Assembly (NCBI RefSeq): GCF_016765585.1
Contig: NZ_JAESWC010000007.1
Location: 123,901-187,900, forward strand
Length of the DNA: 64,000 nt
Direction of reading: 5' to 3'
Source: Clostridium rhizosphaerae
Lineage (GTDB): Bacteria > Bacillota > Clostridia > Clostridiales > Clostridiaceae
Shown: positions 8,208 to 16,633 of the stretch, one piece after another
How positions within the stretch are numbered: position 1 is the first letter of the stretch
How the letters are laid out: every line of letters starts with the position of its first letter
Translations under genes and position numbers: made by a program
The notes under the pieces: generated by a model
Databases searched by the model: none
What the model was told of the DNA's origin: nothing
Seen by the model: the letters and a program-made list of their open reading frames with translations, nothing else

Positions 8208-8813
8208 TTAAACTGATCTTGATTTACAAGGATCCACCAAAACAACCCTTCCACCTATTTTAACTTCAATCCATTCTGAGTATACTTCAACTCCATATTT
8301 CTTAGCTTCCTCTATAAGCTTCGCAGCCTTTTGGTTTGTAACATCAATTAAATGATTTATTATTTTATCTAAATCATTGTTAAATCTTTCAGTTATCTTG
8401 TTTAAGGTTTCTTGTCTTTGCACTTCTAATAAGCTTTGACTCTTGTCATTAACATTAGCAATTGTATCTTCAACCTTTTTTTGAAGATCATTATATTCCT
8501 TGCTGCCAACATTTAAAACCTGAAGATTCTTTTCCATATTTAATACATTGATTACATTGTTAAGCCTGTCTATATTAGCATTTGTATAGTTAACATCTAT
8601 CTCTCCTGCAAATAAGGCTTTTTCGCAGTTATATCTAAAAACAAGCATATTAGCCTGGGTAACTGCTTTTTGAATTTCAAAGTCTATCTCCTTATTTGTT
8701 TTTTCAATCATCTGATTTACTTTGTCCACATTAGTCTCTGCAGCCTGAACCTTAAAGCCAAAGAAAGAAAATACCATTACCATAGAACAAATAGCCATAA
8801 GAAGTTTTTTCAT
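8208..8813 (-). CDS. Secreted protein of unknown function, c-di-GMP riboswitch controlled
   Basis: 201 residues from the chosen ATG (SD AAAGGGGA 6 nt upstream; the frame is open 20 codons further up without an SD). A clear signal peptide MKKLLMAICSMVMVFSFFGF ends near VQAAE. The mature part is helical and charged (Lys/Glu/Asn/Asp-rich, probably coiled coil, residues about 25-180). It ends in WIEVKIGGRVVLVDPC with a single late Cys. I recognise no family. Its leader holds a c-di-GMP-I riboswitch, so expression should follow second-messenger levels, as for surface and adhesion proteins of clostridia. A surface or matrix role is only inferred. Confidence 0.8.
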   Translation of the reverse strand: MKKLLMAICSMVMVFSFFGFKVQAAETNVDKVNQMIEKTNKEIDFEIQKAVTQANMLVFRYNCEKALFAGEIDVNYTNANIDRLNNVINVLNMEKNLQVLNVGSKEYNDLQKKVEDTIANVNDKSQSLLEVQRQETLNKITERFNNDLDKIINHLIDVTNQKAAKLIEEAKKYGVEVYSEWIEVKIGGRVVLVDPCKSRSV

Positions 8814-8969
8814 AATACATTCCCCTTTCGTTTTTAAAAAATATAAAATGCCTACTTTAAAATTCTCAGCCACAGCTTGTTTATTTTTATACTTTCAACA
8901 GCCTCCCCATATAAAGCTTGTACAAAAATAAATCATAATAAATTATTTTAATATATACTGTGTATTAAA

Positions 8970-9056
8970 TAGGCAGCCCAGCCATCATAGATTAGTTTTT
9001 AATCCTTAGACCCGCAGCTTTGCGTCTTCCTCTTTCAAGGAATTTGCTCTTTTCTA
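8970..9056 (-). promoter_or_regulatory. Cyclic di-GMP-I (GEMM-I) riboswitch
   Basis: The minus strand shows the family core: GCAAATTCCTTGAAAGAGGAA with its GAAA tetraloop, then GACGCAAAGC, GCGGGTCTAAGG, and the second arm ATGATGGCTGGGCTGCC. This is the usual order of GEMM-I. It lies about 155 nt upstream of the secreted-protein start. I see no clean terminator between aptamer and gene, so the mode of control (on or off) cannot be told. Confidence 0.9.
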
Positions 9057-9142
9057 CATTATCTTCCACACATTAAATATTAGCATAATATTCTCAATAT
9101 TTCAACGGTTACCAGTAATATTCTTACATCCATATGAATATA

Positions 9143-9484
9143 CTATAATTCTTGATCAAGTATATTTACTTTACTGCCTTCATCAACTACACTGAAAACA
9201 CCTGCTTTGCCCTCTATAGCTATAACCGCACCTTTTACTGGCATTATAATCCTTCCAGAAGATAAATTTTCAATCTTTCTAACTACTTTCATATCTTTAT
9301 CCACAAATAACACATCAATATTGAATCTCATAAAAAAAGTATGGATACTGTTACAGGGTTTTATTAGTATAGCTTCATAATGAGGTTTTTTCCTAAACAT
9401 ATATCCGAAAAATCTTGATTTGAAAGTATCTGCTATAAAAACTTTAGCTAGTAGGATAGAATTATATTCTAAAACCTTAATCAT
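9143..9484 (-). CDS. DUF192 family protein
   Basis: A 113-residue protein that matches DUF192 (COG1430): an N-terminal segment AKVFIADTFKSRFFGYMFRK, the core IHTFFMRFNIDVLFVDKDMKVV and the end MPVKGAVIAIEGKAG. The biochemical role of the family is unknown. It has no signal peptide here. It is the last gene of the Tad pilus cluster, reached from tadC through a tandem hairpin repeat whose final AAGGGGG acts as its SD. Placement next to tad genes hints at a link to the pilus, but it might simply be transcribed with it. Confidence 0.85.
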   Translation of the reverse strand: MIKVLEYNSILLAKVFIADTFKSRFFGYMFRKKPHYEAILIKPCNSIHTFFMRFNIDVLFVDKDMKVVRKIENLSSGRIIMPVKGAVIAIEGKAGVFSVVDEGSKVNILDQEL

Positions 9485-9489
9485 TTTTA

Positions 9490-9587
9490 GCCCCCTTGTA
9501 TTCCTTATGAGTCCATAAGGATTATTAATCTTTATGCCCCTTGTATTCCTTATGAGTCCATAAGGATTATCAACCTTATGCCCCTTG
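9490..9587 (-). repeat. Tandem 45-bp hairpin repeat ending in an SD sequence
   Basis: Two units in tandem between tadC and the DUF192 gene. Each holds a perfect hairpin CCTTATG-GACT-CATAAGG (9503-9520 and 9548-9565, minus strand) followed by AATACAAGGGG. The purine-rich AAGGGG occurs three times about 45 bp apart, and the last copy is the SD of the DUF192 gene. The array starts right after the tadC stop codon. Confidence 0.85.
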
Positions 9588-9588
9588 T

Positions 9589-10512
9589 TTATTTTGCAGT
9601 AAAAACTTTTACAATTTGAATTACTGCCGGACCTAAAATAATAATAAAAATTGATGGAAATATAAAGAACACTAGAGGAAATAACATCTTAATAGGCGCT
9701 TTCATTGCTTTTTCTCTTGCAGCCTGCTTTCTGTGTTCTCTTAAATTAGCACACTCAATTCTTAAAACTCTTCCAAGGCTTACCCCGAGTTCATCAGCTT
9801 GTATAAGAGAGGTTACAAGCATAGACAGTTCTCTTACATCACAACGATCACTCATATTTTTCAGTGCTATTTTACGTTCTATACCCATACGCACTTCTTT
9901 AAGAGATTTCGAGAATTCATCACATAGTTCCCCGCTAATATTGGTGACAACCCTAGCCATTGCCCCATCGAAGGATAACCCAGCCTCAACGCTGACTGTA
10001 ATCAAATCCAATGTATAGGGTAGATCCCTAAGAATCTTCCCTTTCCTATTTTCTACTTTCCTTGACAAGTAAAAGCTGAAAAATGTATTTATGCAAAGTC
10101 CCATAAGAAGAAAAAGTCCCAAAGCTTTGATGAAGCTATGACTTGCAGCATAGGCAAGCAGACCCATAAGCGATGAAAATATTAAAACCACTATACTTTT
10201 TGTATAAAGATATTTTTCAGTAGTACTGTTTTTAAGCATTCCTGCCTTTTCTAACTTTTTGTTCAAAGTCTCGAGCTTACTCTTAGGTGTAGCTTTTAAT
10301 AAAAATTTTCCTAATGTCTGATAAAAAGGAGTAATTGTTCTTTCAAAAAATGATTTATTTATAGTTTCAGCTTCCTCTGCAGTATTAAGAAGCTTGACTT
10401 GCTTTACTCTTTTTGTAATTATCGTCCTATCACGAGTTACTAAAGCGAGTACTCCGTATATGAGCATAAATACTGCTATAAAAACTATAAACACTGCAAT
10501 ATAAAGCATCAT
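9589..10512 (-). CDS. tadC: Tad pilus assembly platform protein TadC (type II secretion F family)
   Basis: About 307 residues; the ATG pair at 10512/10509 follows SD AAGGGAG, whereas the longer open frame has none. One membrane segment lies at the N-terminus, a pair near residues 100-140 and one at the C-terminus (LFPLVFFIFPSIFIIILG). The T2SF domain is seen in DLPYTLDLITVSVEAGLSFDGAMARV and SLIQADELGVSLGRVLR. With TadB it forms the inner-membrane platform on which TadA drives Flp pilin assembly. Its gene follows tadB closely. Confidence 0.9.
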   Translation of the reverse strand: MMLYIAVFIVFIAVFMLIYGVLALVTRDRTIITKRVKQVKLLNTAEEAETINKSFFERTITPFYQTLGKFLLKATPKSKLETLNKKLEKAGMLKNSTTEKYLYTKSIVVLIFSSLMGLLAYAASHSFIKALGLFLLMGLCINTFFSFYLSRKVENRKGKILRDLPYTLDLITVSVEAGLSFDGAMARVVTNISGELCDEFSKSLKEVRMGIERKIALKNMSDRCDVRELSMLVTSLIQADELGVSLGRVLRIECANLREHRKQAAREKAMKAPIKMLFPLVFFIFPSIFIIILGPAVIQIVKVFTAK

Positions 10513-10577
10513 TTTTTCTCCCTTCCATATAATTTTCTTTAAATATATACAATGCAAAATTTTTATTACATTATATA

Positions 10578-11540
10578 CTACATCTCTATATTAACTATTT
10601 TTCTAATTATCAAAAATCCGAATATTTCACTGATAATAGATGCTGAAATCATTGCTATACCAGTTGGCGTTGTAAAAAGTACCATCATATACTTTTTATT
10701 AAACACATAAATAAATGCTCCTAAGAAAATAGGAATAAGCATCACTATAATACCTGATAATTTTCCCTGTGCAGTTAAAGTTCTAAGCTCTCCCTTTATC
10801 TTTTGTCTTTCTCTTATGGTTTCTGAGATATTATCCAGTATTTCAGATAGGTTCCCACCTATGTCCTTTTGAATTAATATTGCATTTATTATCAACCTTA
10901 AGTCTTCTGATTCCATTCTTTCAAGAAAGTTCTTAAGCGATTCTTCTTCTGAAATTCCAAGACTCATCTCCTTTAAAAGCTTTTTAAACTCCTTCGAAAA
11001 TGGATCCTTTGTTTCCTCAGTAACTACAGCAACCGCCTGAAGAAAGGAATATCCTGCTTTTAGTGAGTTTGATATTATTGTTATACCTTCATTTAACTGA
11101 TTGTCAAAAATCTTTATTCTATCCTTTTTTCTTTTTGATATTACAAACCTGGGTATATTCCAAATCAATATAAATACAATCAAAGTCATGAAATAATCTT
11201 TAGAAACTGCATATACCAAAAAAGAAACTGCTGATGATGTTAATATTTTAATAACCAAAAGCTCTTCTGCAGTAATTTGCAAATCAGCCTTCATAAGCTC
11301 ATTTTCTATTTTTTTCGTTCTCTTCTTATTCTGCTTGGTCTCTGGCACCAAACTTGATAAAAGTTTTAACGGACTGGTCTTATGATTTTTATTGCTCTCA
11401 AACTTTTCCTTAAGCGTATAGTCTTCATCAAAATGCTTAAGCTTATCTATTGGTCTGTTTTTACTTATAAGCTTAAACAGTACAAGCGCCCCTAAAGCCC
11501 AAACAGAAAAAAACACTAATATAGCTGACAAATATATCAT
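10578..11540 (-). CDS. tadB: Tad pilus assembly platform protein TadB (type II secretion F family)
   Basis: A 320-residue membrane protein with an N-terminal membrane segment (residues 2-24), a middle pair (about 105-140) and C-terminal ones. The T2SF domain shows as QLNEGITIISNSLKAGYSFLQAV and LIQKDIGGNLSEILDNIS. It is the partner of TadC, and the order tadA-tadB-tadC is the usual one. Only 13 bp separate it from tadA. Confidence 0.92.
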   Translation of the reverse strand: MIYLSAILVFFSVWALGALVLFKLISKNRPIDKLKHFDEDYTLKEKFESNKNHKTSPLKLLSSLVPETKQNKKRTKKIENELMKADLQITAEELLVIKILTSSAVSFLVYAVSKDYFMTLIVFILIWNIPRFVISKRKKDRIKIFDNQLNEGITIISNSLKAGYSFLQAVAVVTEETKDPFSKEFKKLLKEMSLGISEEESLKNFLERMESEDLRLIINAILIQKDIGGNLSEILDNISETIRERQKIKGELRTLTAQGKLSGIIVMLIPIFLGAFIYVFNKKYMMVLFTTPTGIAMISASIISEIFGFLIIRKIVNIEM

Positions 11541-11553
11541 TTCATCACCCCCA

Positions 11554-12891
11554 TTAAATTAACAGGTCAGACGGAACATTAATACCCTTTTCTTTAAGCT
11601 TTTGAACGAACTTTGGCATTATTCCGGTAGAAACAAATTCCCCTTTTACCTTACCTCTGCTGTCCAGCCCTCTTTGTTCAAATCTAAAAATGTCCTGAAG
11701 AACTATAACATCGCCTTCCATACCTTGAACTTCTGTTATATAGGTTATTTTTCTGCTTCCATCCATAAGTCTTGATTGTTGAACAATAATGTCAATAGCA
11801 GAAGCGACTTGGTCCCTTATAGCTTTTATTGGAAGATTCATTCCAGACATCAAAACCATAGTCTCAATTCTTGACAACATATCTCTTGGTGAGTTAGCAT
11901 GCCCTGTTGTCAGTGAACCATCATGCCCGGTATTCATAGCCTGAAGCATATCTAGAGCCTCTCCTGATCGTACCTCACCTACAATTATTCTATCAGGTCT
12001 CATTCTTAAGCTGTTCTTAACTAATTCTCTTATTGTTATTTCACCTTTTCCTTCTAAGTTTGAAGGTCTTGTTTCAAGCCTTACTACATGTTCCTGAGAA
12101 AGCTGAAGCTCTGCAGCATCTTCTATGGTTACAATACGTTCATCATGAGGAATAAATGAGGAAAGTACATTTAGTGTAGTGGTCTTACCGCTGCCTGTAC
12201 CTCCTGAAACAACTATATTAAGCCTACCTTCAACGCAGTTTCTTAAAAGCTCTGCCATTTTGGAATTCATTGTTCCAAACCTTACTAAATCTTCAACCTT
12301 AAAAGGATCTTCAGCAAATTTTCTTATGGTAATTGAGGGCCCATCTATTGCTAGAGGAGGGATTATAGCATTAACTCTAGAACCATTTGGAAGTCTAGCG
12401 TCAACCATAGGTGAGCTCTCATCTATTCTTCTGCCAATAGGCGATACTATCTTTTTAATAACATGAAGTACATGATTATCATTTTTAAACTTTGCATCTG
12501 TAAGCACAAGCTTACCTTCTTTTTCTATATATACATGCTCAGGGCCATTTACCATTATTTCAGTAACACTGCCGTCTGATAAAAGCCCTGTAATTGGACC
12601 AAAGCCAATAATTTCATCAAGAAGTTCTTCTTTAATTTTATTTTTTTGACTGTTGGTCATATTAAGGGATTCTTGCTCAATATTTTTAGCAATTATATAG
12701 TTTATTTTTAGTTTTAATTCCTCGTTCTGTTCAGAAATTTCATTGAAATCTATATCAAGTTCTTCAATTACTCTATTTTGAATTTTCATTTTAAGCTCAA
12801 AATAAGGATCTATCTCTTTTTCACTGGCCTTATTAGCCTTATTAGCCTTTTTATCTATATTAATCTCTTCAAGTCTTTTCATAAGAGACAT
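11554..12891 (-). CDS. tadA: Tad/CpaF secretion ATPase TadA
   Basis: A 445-residue cytoplasmic hexameric ATPase of the type II/IV secretion superfamily (CpaF branch). Walker A GGTGSGKTT is at about residues 230-238. The Asp box and Walker B region hold ERIVTIEDAAEL and DRIIVGEVRSGEALDMLQAM, followed by NTGHDGSLTTGHANSP with the His box. The N-terminal part GFGPITGLLSDGSVTEIMVNG is typical of CpaF. It powers Flp pilus polymerisation through TadB/TadC. The gene begins 4 bp after the tadZ stop, so translation may be coupled. Confidence 0.96.
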   Translation of the reverse strand: MSLMKRLEEINIDKKANKANKASEKEIDPYFELKMKIQNRVIEELDIDFNEISEQNEELKLKINYIIAKNIEQESLNMTNSQKNKIKEELLDEIIGFGPITGLLSDGSVTEIMVNGPEHVYIEKEGKLVLTDAKFKNDNHVLHVIKKIVSPIGRRIDESSPMVDARLPNGSRVNAIIPPLAIDGPSITIRKFAEDPFKVEDLVRFGTMNSKMAELLRNCVEGRLNIVVSGGTGSGKTTTLNVLSSFIPHDERIVTIEDAAELQLSQEHVVRLETRPSNLEGKGEITIRELVKNSLRMRPDRIIVGEVRSGEALDMLQAMNTGHDGSLTTGHANSPRDMLSRIETMVLMSGMNLPIKAIRDQVASAIDIIVQQSRLMDGSRKITYITEVQGMEGDVIVLQDIFRFEQRGLDSRGKVKGEFVSTGIMPKFVQKLKEKGINVPSDLLI

Positions 12892-12895
12892 AGTA

Positions 12896-14047
12896 TCACT
12901 CTCCTAATAAATCCTTACACATCACTTCTACGGCTTTTCCAATTTTAGATTTGTTATATTTGCTAGCTTCACAAAATGGTTCTCCTTTATTAATCGATAA
13001 AGCAACTGTTTTTTCTTCATCATGAATCATTGCAAAAATATTGTCTTTAAATACTTCTTCTACATCCTTTTTACCTATTCCATAGCTTGTATTAAATTTA
13101 TTAATAACAAGTTTTACCTTGTCCTTTTCATATCCAAGAGATTGCATAACTCTTAATCCAAGCTTAGTATTTTTAAGTGATATAATCTCCATTGTGGACA
13201 AAAATATTATTTTTTCAGAGTGATCCAAAACATATAATGTATTATCATTAAAATTAATTCCAGTATCTACAACGATAACGTCATATTGCTTCTTAACTTG
13301 CATTAATAGTTTTTCAATGCTTTCTTTACTAATATACTCTGCAGCTTCCGGCTTTGAAGGTGCAAAAATCATATCTAAATTCTCACTATACTTATATAAA
13401 TAGGGTTTTATATTTTCAAAAGAGTCTATTTGTCCTTCATCAATTAAATCTAAGATAGTCTTTTGATTATATTTATTAACCATTATTGAAATATCCCCAA
13501 ACTGTAAATCCATATCAATAAGAAGTATTTTCATATTGTTTTGTTTGCTGAAGATAATAGAACTGTTAAGTGCTAGAACGGATTTGCCAACACCACCCTT
13601 TGAACTAAAAAAAGTAATTATTTTTCCGTCTCTTAATGGTTCATTATTGATAAACTTTACTTGTCTTTCTCTGTATTTCTCATAAGTGCTCTTAATTGTT
13701 TCAACCAAAGAATCATAATCAAAAGGTTTAATAATATATTCCTTTGCACCGTAGAACATAGCCTTCTTAAGATACTCATTTTCAGCTTGTACAGACATTA
13801 TTATAACAATTACATTAGGATAATCGTTTGTTATTTTCTCTGTTGCCTCAAGTCCATTTAAAACAGGCATATTAATATCCATTAATACTACATCCGGATT
13901 AACCATTGGTATAAGACTTAATACCTCTTCACCATCAGCTGCTTCTCCCACAACTTCAAACTGGTTATCTTCAAGACTTAGTATTTTTTTTATTACACTT
14001 CTTGTCTCATCTATATCATCTGCGATAAGCATCCTAATCTTATTCAT
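12896..14047 (-). CDS. tadZ: TadZ/CpaE: receiver domain fused to MinD-like ATPase
   Basis: 383 residues. Residues 1-125 form a response-regulator receiver with acidic pair DD at 10-11, phosphoacceptor Asp57 (VVLMDINMP) and the conserved KPFD. Residues about 140-383 are a ParA/MinD-type ATPase with deviant Walker A SSKGGVGKS and LIDMDLQFGD. CpaE/TadZ proteins place the pilus machine in the cell. In many proteobacterial members the receiver is degenerate, but here the phosphorylation residues are intact, so it may take a signal from a kinase, perhaps the one encoded in this locus. SD GAAAGGAGG is strong. Confidence 0.92.
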   Translation of the reverse strand: MNKIRMLIADDIDETRSVIKKILSLEDNQFEVVGEAADGEEVLSLIPMVNPDVVLMDINMPVLNGLEATEKITNDYPNVIVIIMSVQAENEYLKKAMFYGAKEYIIKPFDYDSLVETIKSTYEKYRERQVKFINNEPLRDGKIITFFSSKGGVGKSVLALNSSIIFSKQNNMKILLIDMDLQFGDISIMVNKYNQKTILDLIDEGQIDSFENIKPYLYKYSENLDMIFAPSKPEAAEYISKESIEKLLMQVKKQYDVIVVDTGINFNDNTLYVLDHSEKIIFLSTMEIISLKNTKLGLRVMQSLGYEKDKVKLVINKFNTSYGIGKKDVEEVFKDNIFAMIHDEEKTVALSINKGEPFCEASKYNKSKIGKAVEVMCKDLLGE

Positions 14048-14079
14048 GCAAAGCCCTCCTTTCAGTGGTGGAAAACTTG

Positions 14080-15057
14080 TTACTGCAATTTTGGTATTTT
14101 TAGAACTTCTCCAGTTACTATAGTATTTTCATCATTTATATTGTTTGCTTCCTTAATTAAAGTGTATTTTGAAGGATCACCGTAAACCTGACTGCTTATT
14201 TTTCGAAGAGTATCTCCTCTTTTAACATTGTAAGTTGTATATCCATCCTTGCTGGAAATGTTATTATTTTGATTATTACCTGTGTTTTTTTCATTATTTA
14301 CTTGTGAATTTTCGCTTCCATCAACATTAACATCAAACTCTTTCCAGGTTGTACCTCCGGTATCCACAGTACTATCATCCTTTAAAGGTCTAAGAGCAAG
14401 TTTTATAGTTCCTATGCTTTCAGCTAAAACTATTTTCTCAAGGCTTTTATTTTCTACTGATAATGTTACCAAATAAACTGCCTGTTCCTTTTGTGCATCC
14501 TTGCTGTCTTTATTCGGTTCTCTATCAAGCTGCTTATTGACAGCCAAAACTTCAATATTCTGAAGTAGAATTTTTGCTACATCCGGTCTAGTTATTTTTG
14601 AACCGTCAGATTTCTCGCTCAAATAAACAACAATATCAACAAAGTCACCAGGCTTTATTAAATAGGCTACTCCTGCGTCCCCCATAACATTTACAGAAAT
14701 TGCTCTATGATCTTTACTTATTTTTAAACTCAACTCTTCCTCACCTTCATTGATAAGCTTATCCTTATGAAAGCCTTCATTCTTCATTATTGTTTCCTTT
14801 GTATATTTTCCGATAATTTTAGAAGAATCATTAATATAATCACCAAAGAGTGTGCTGTCTGAAATCTGAACTTCTTTGACCATACTTTTATCTATAAGTG
14901 TTCTTGGCTGTATTGTTTCAGCAGCTACCAAAACACTTGTTTTTTTAGCTACCGTTTTAGGTGACTTTAAAGACTGTATATACATAAATATTGTCACTGC
15001 TGCCAACAGTGCTAATATAAATGATGCTATGATTATCTTTGAACCACTGCTTTTCAT
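14080..15057 (-). CDS. cpaB: CpaB/RcpC Flp pilus protein with C-terminal LysM domain
   Basis: 325 residues. An N-terminal membrane anchor (about 8-28) is followed by a SAF domain (VLVAAETIQPRTLIDKSMV...) and the RcpC region with PGDFVDIVVYLSEK. After an Asn/Lys-rich linker (about 250-275) there is a LysM domain (about 277-324: YNVKRGDTLRKISSQVYG ... GEVLKIP). Proteobacterial CpaB works with the outer-membrane secretin, which a monoderm lacks. The LysM domain would instead bind peptidoglycan. The gene lies between tadG and tadZ. Confidence 0.9.
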   Translation of the reverse strand: MKSSGSKIIIASFILALLAAVTIFMYIQSLKSPKTVAKKTSVLVAAETIQPRTLIDKSMVKEVQISDSTLFGDYINDSSKIIGKYTKETIMKNEGFHKDKLINEGEEELSLKISKDHRAISVNVMGDAGVAYLIKPGDFVDIVVYLSEKSDGSKITRPDVAKILLQNIEVLAVNKQLDREPNKDSKDAQKEQAVYLVTLSVENKSLEKIVLAESIGTIKLALRPLKDDSTVDTGGTTWKEFDVNVDGSENSQVNNEKNTGNNQNNNISSKDGYTTYNVKRGDTLRKISSQVYGDPSKYTLIKEANNINDENTIVTGEVLKIPKLQ

Positions 15058-15078
15058 CTATGTCACATCCTTTTTATC

Positions 15079-15990
15079 TTACTTAGAAAGTTTAGCTCCG
15101 TATAATCCTGTATCACTTAAACTAGTATCTATAGGAGCATTTATAACATATTGAATAAACCTGCCACGAATTTCAATATTCCCAGATTTTTTATTTACAT
15201 CCTCAACGTAAAATTCAGCAAAGCCTGAAACCTGTATCTGATCTCGACCATTTACCATAAAGTTATTTACTATTGGTATAGTCCAAATCCTTATAGAGTT
15301 TCTTGGAAAATTATTAAAGGTACTATTTTCAGAATTAACATAGTTTTTTATTTCATTTGCTGTTCCTGCCATATCTCCGGTTTCAGTATCTATATAATCA
15401 CCAACTGTTATAGTTCCGTTATAACCGTAAAGTGCGTTATTCCTAAAAACATTATTCCCTGTTCCTCCAAGAGCAACAGTTCCATAGTTACCACTGTAAC
15501 CATCCCCAGCTCCTGTCTTAAGTGTTACTAAGTCTCCATAGGAATAATTAAACTTTTGAACTGCAAATGGTCTTATTCCACCCTTTACAGATTTCACAGG
15601 TCCTATAATTGCACTATTACCTGCACTTACATTACTAGACTCTATTCCTATTATTGGAGCAAAAAGATGCTTTACATTTACTGTTCCTGCTATTTGAATG
15701 CTTTTTTTATCAGAAGCAATGCCTATTGCAGTATTATTAGGATCCACGCCATTTTTTCTTAAGTAATCCTGTGCCACAGCTACAGCTTTAGTCTCATTAT
15801 TAGGAAGCTCCAAAGCTGCGGCTAAAGCTGCTGAATCCATTGCATTTGAAAGCTTTACTTTTTCAGTGTAGACCAGTCCTATATCTAACGCAAAAGCAGT
15901 AAACCCAAATATCGCAGTGATTAATATACACAATACAATAGATGCATTTCCTTTATTAGCTTGTTTTTTCATCATAATCATCCCCATCAT
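15079..15990 (-). CDS. tadG: TadG-like pilus-associated protein
   Basis: 303 residues with an N-terminal prepilin-like segment (KGNASIVLCILITAIFGFTAFALDIG) and then VYTEKVKLSNAMDSAALAAALELP, the hallmark of TadG proteins. The rest is an extracytoplasmic, Gly/Asn-rich domain. The annotated ATG overlaps the tadE stop (ATGA), so translation may be coupled. An ATG five codons on (15975) is also possible. The Asp-Ser-Ala helix suggests a minor pilin or a protein that sits at the pilus base. Confidence 0.87.
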   Translation of the reverse strand: MMGMIMMKKQANKGNASIVLCILITAIFGFTAFALDIGLVYTEKVKLSNAMDSAALAAALELPNNETKAVAVAQDYLRKNGVDPNNTAIGIASDKKSIQIAGTVNVKHLFAPIIGIESSNVSAGNSAIIGPVKSVKGGIRPFAVQKFNYSYGDLVTLKTGAGDGYSGNYGTVALGGTGNNVFRNNALYGYNGTITVGDYIDTETGDMAGTANEIKNYVNSENSTFNNFPRNSIRIWTIPIVNNFMVNGRDQIQVSGFAEFYVEDVNKKSGNIEIRGRFIQYVINAPIDTSLSDTGLYGAKLSK

Positions 15991-16376
15991 TCTATTCTCA
16001 TGGAGGTCTGTGAGCTTAAAATTATAGAGTTTTTAAATATGCTGCTTATTACTGGAATAGTCAAGTTATAGCTGTAGCTTACCTTAACAGTAAGTGTATC
16101 ACCTGACTTTCTATTGGATAAAGCAGGGGTTATGGTTACTGTTAACTTGCTTGAATCAAGACTAGGTGAATCAGCTGTAATCAAATTCTTTATTTCAGAA
16201 TCTGTGCTTCCAACTATTCCAGCTCTTGCCCCTTCTCTTGCTGCATACTGAATAGACAAATATGAATTTATCATCATTCCAAATTGTACAATTCCCATTA
16301 TTAAAAGCAGTAATATTGGAAGTATAATTGCAAATTCCACAAGAGCTTGGCCTTTATTATTTTTTATAATTTTCAC
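15987..16376 (-). CDS. tadE: TadE-like pseudopilin
   Basis: 129 residues from the GTG at 16376 (MKIIKNNKGQALVEF...). This start is preferred because the SD GAGGTG ends 9 nt upstream; a GTG four codons earlier (16388) overlaps that SD. The prepilin motif NKGQALVEFAIILPILLLLI is that of TadE/TadF pseudopilins, to be cut after the Gly by the prepilin peptidase at 18993. The SD is the last part of a triple family-1 repeat. It is the first gene after the terminator that follows flp. Confidence 0.9.
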   Translation of the reverse strand: MKIIKNNKGQALVEFAIILPILLLLIMGIVQFGMMINSYLSIQYAAREGARAGIVGSTDSEIKNLITADSPSLDSSKLTVTITPALSNRKSGDTLTVKVSYSYNLTIPVISSIFKNSIILSSQTSMRIE

Positions 16377-16387
16377 CTGTAACCCCA

Positions 16388-16616
16388 CCTCATTTCAGTC
16401 GGAAACACTGAGCAGTTTAGCGTGCTCATCCCCATTCGCAAACTACCCGTTGAAGTCCATTTAGGACTTCAGTTCGGGGCAACCTAAACCCACTCATTGC
16501 CATTCGCTAGGTTGCCCGTTGAAGTCCATTTAGGACTTCAGTTCGGGGCAACCTAAAACTACTCATTGCCATTCGCTAGGTTGCCCGTTGAAGTCCATTT
16601 AGGACTTCAACCTCCT
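16388..16616 (-). repeat. Family-1 structured leader repeat, three tandem units, before tadE
   Basis: Read on the minus strand the array opens with AGGAGG, then has three units of 70-80 bp. Each starts with the hairpin TTGAAGTCC-TAAAT-GGACTTCAA, followed by a second stem. In units 1 and 2 this is GGGCAACCTA / TAGGTTGCCC; in unit 3 it is GGGTAGTTT pairing imperfectly with AAACTGCTC. Only unit 3 has the full tail CAGTGTTTCCGACTGAAATGAGG, which forms the SD region of tadE. Units 1 and 2 end in a shortened CCGAACTGAAG joint. Six other loci in the window carry the same element. Confidence 0.9.
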
Positions 16617-16633
16617 AAAGTTTCATTTATTCC

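Noticed and set aside
16388..16616. Tandem repeats resembling a CRISPR array
   Set aside because: The repeat is continuous with no unique spacers of constant length, only three units, and it ends in the SD of tadE; no cas genes are in the window.
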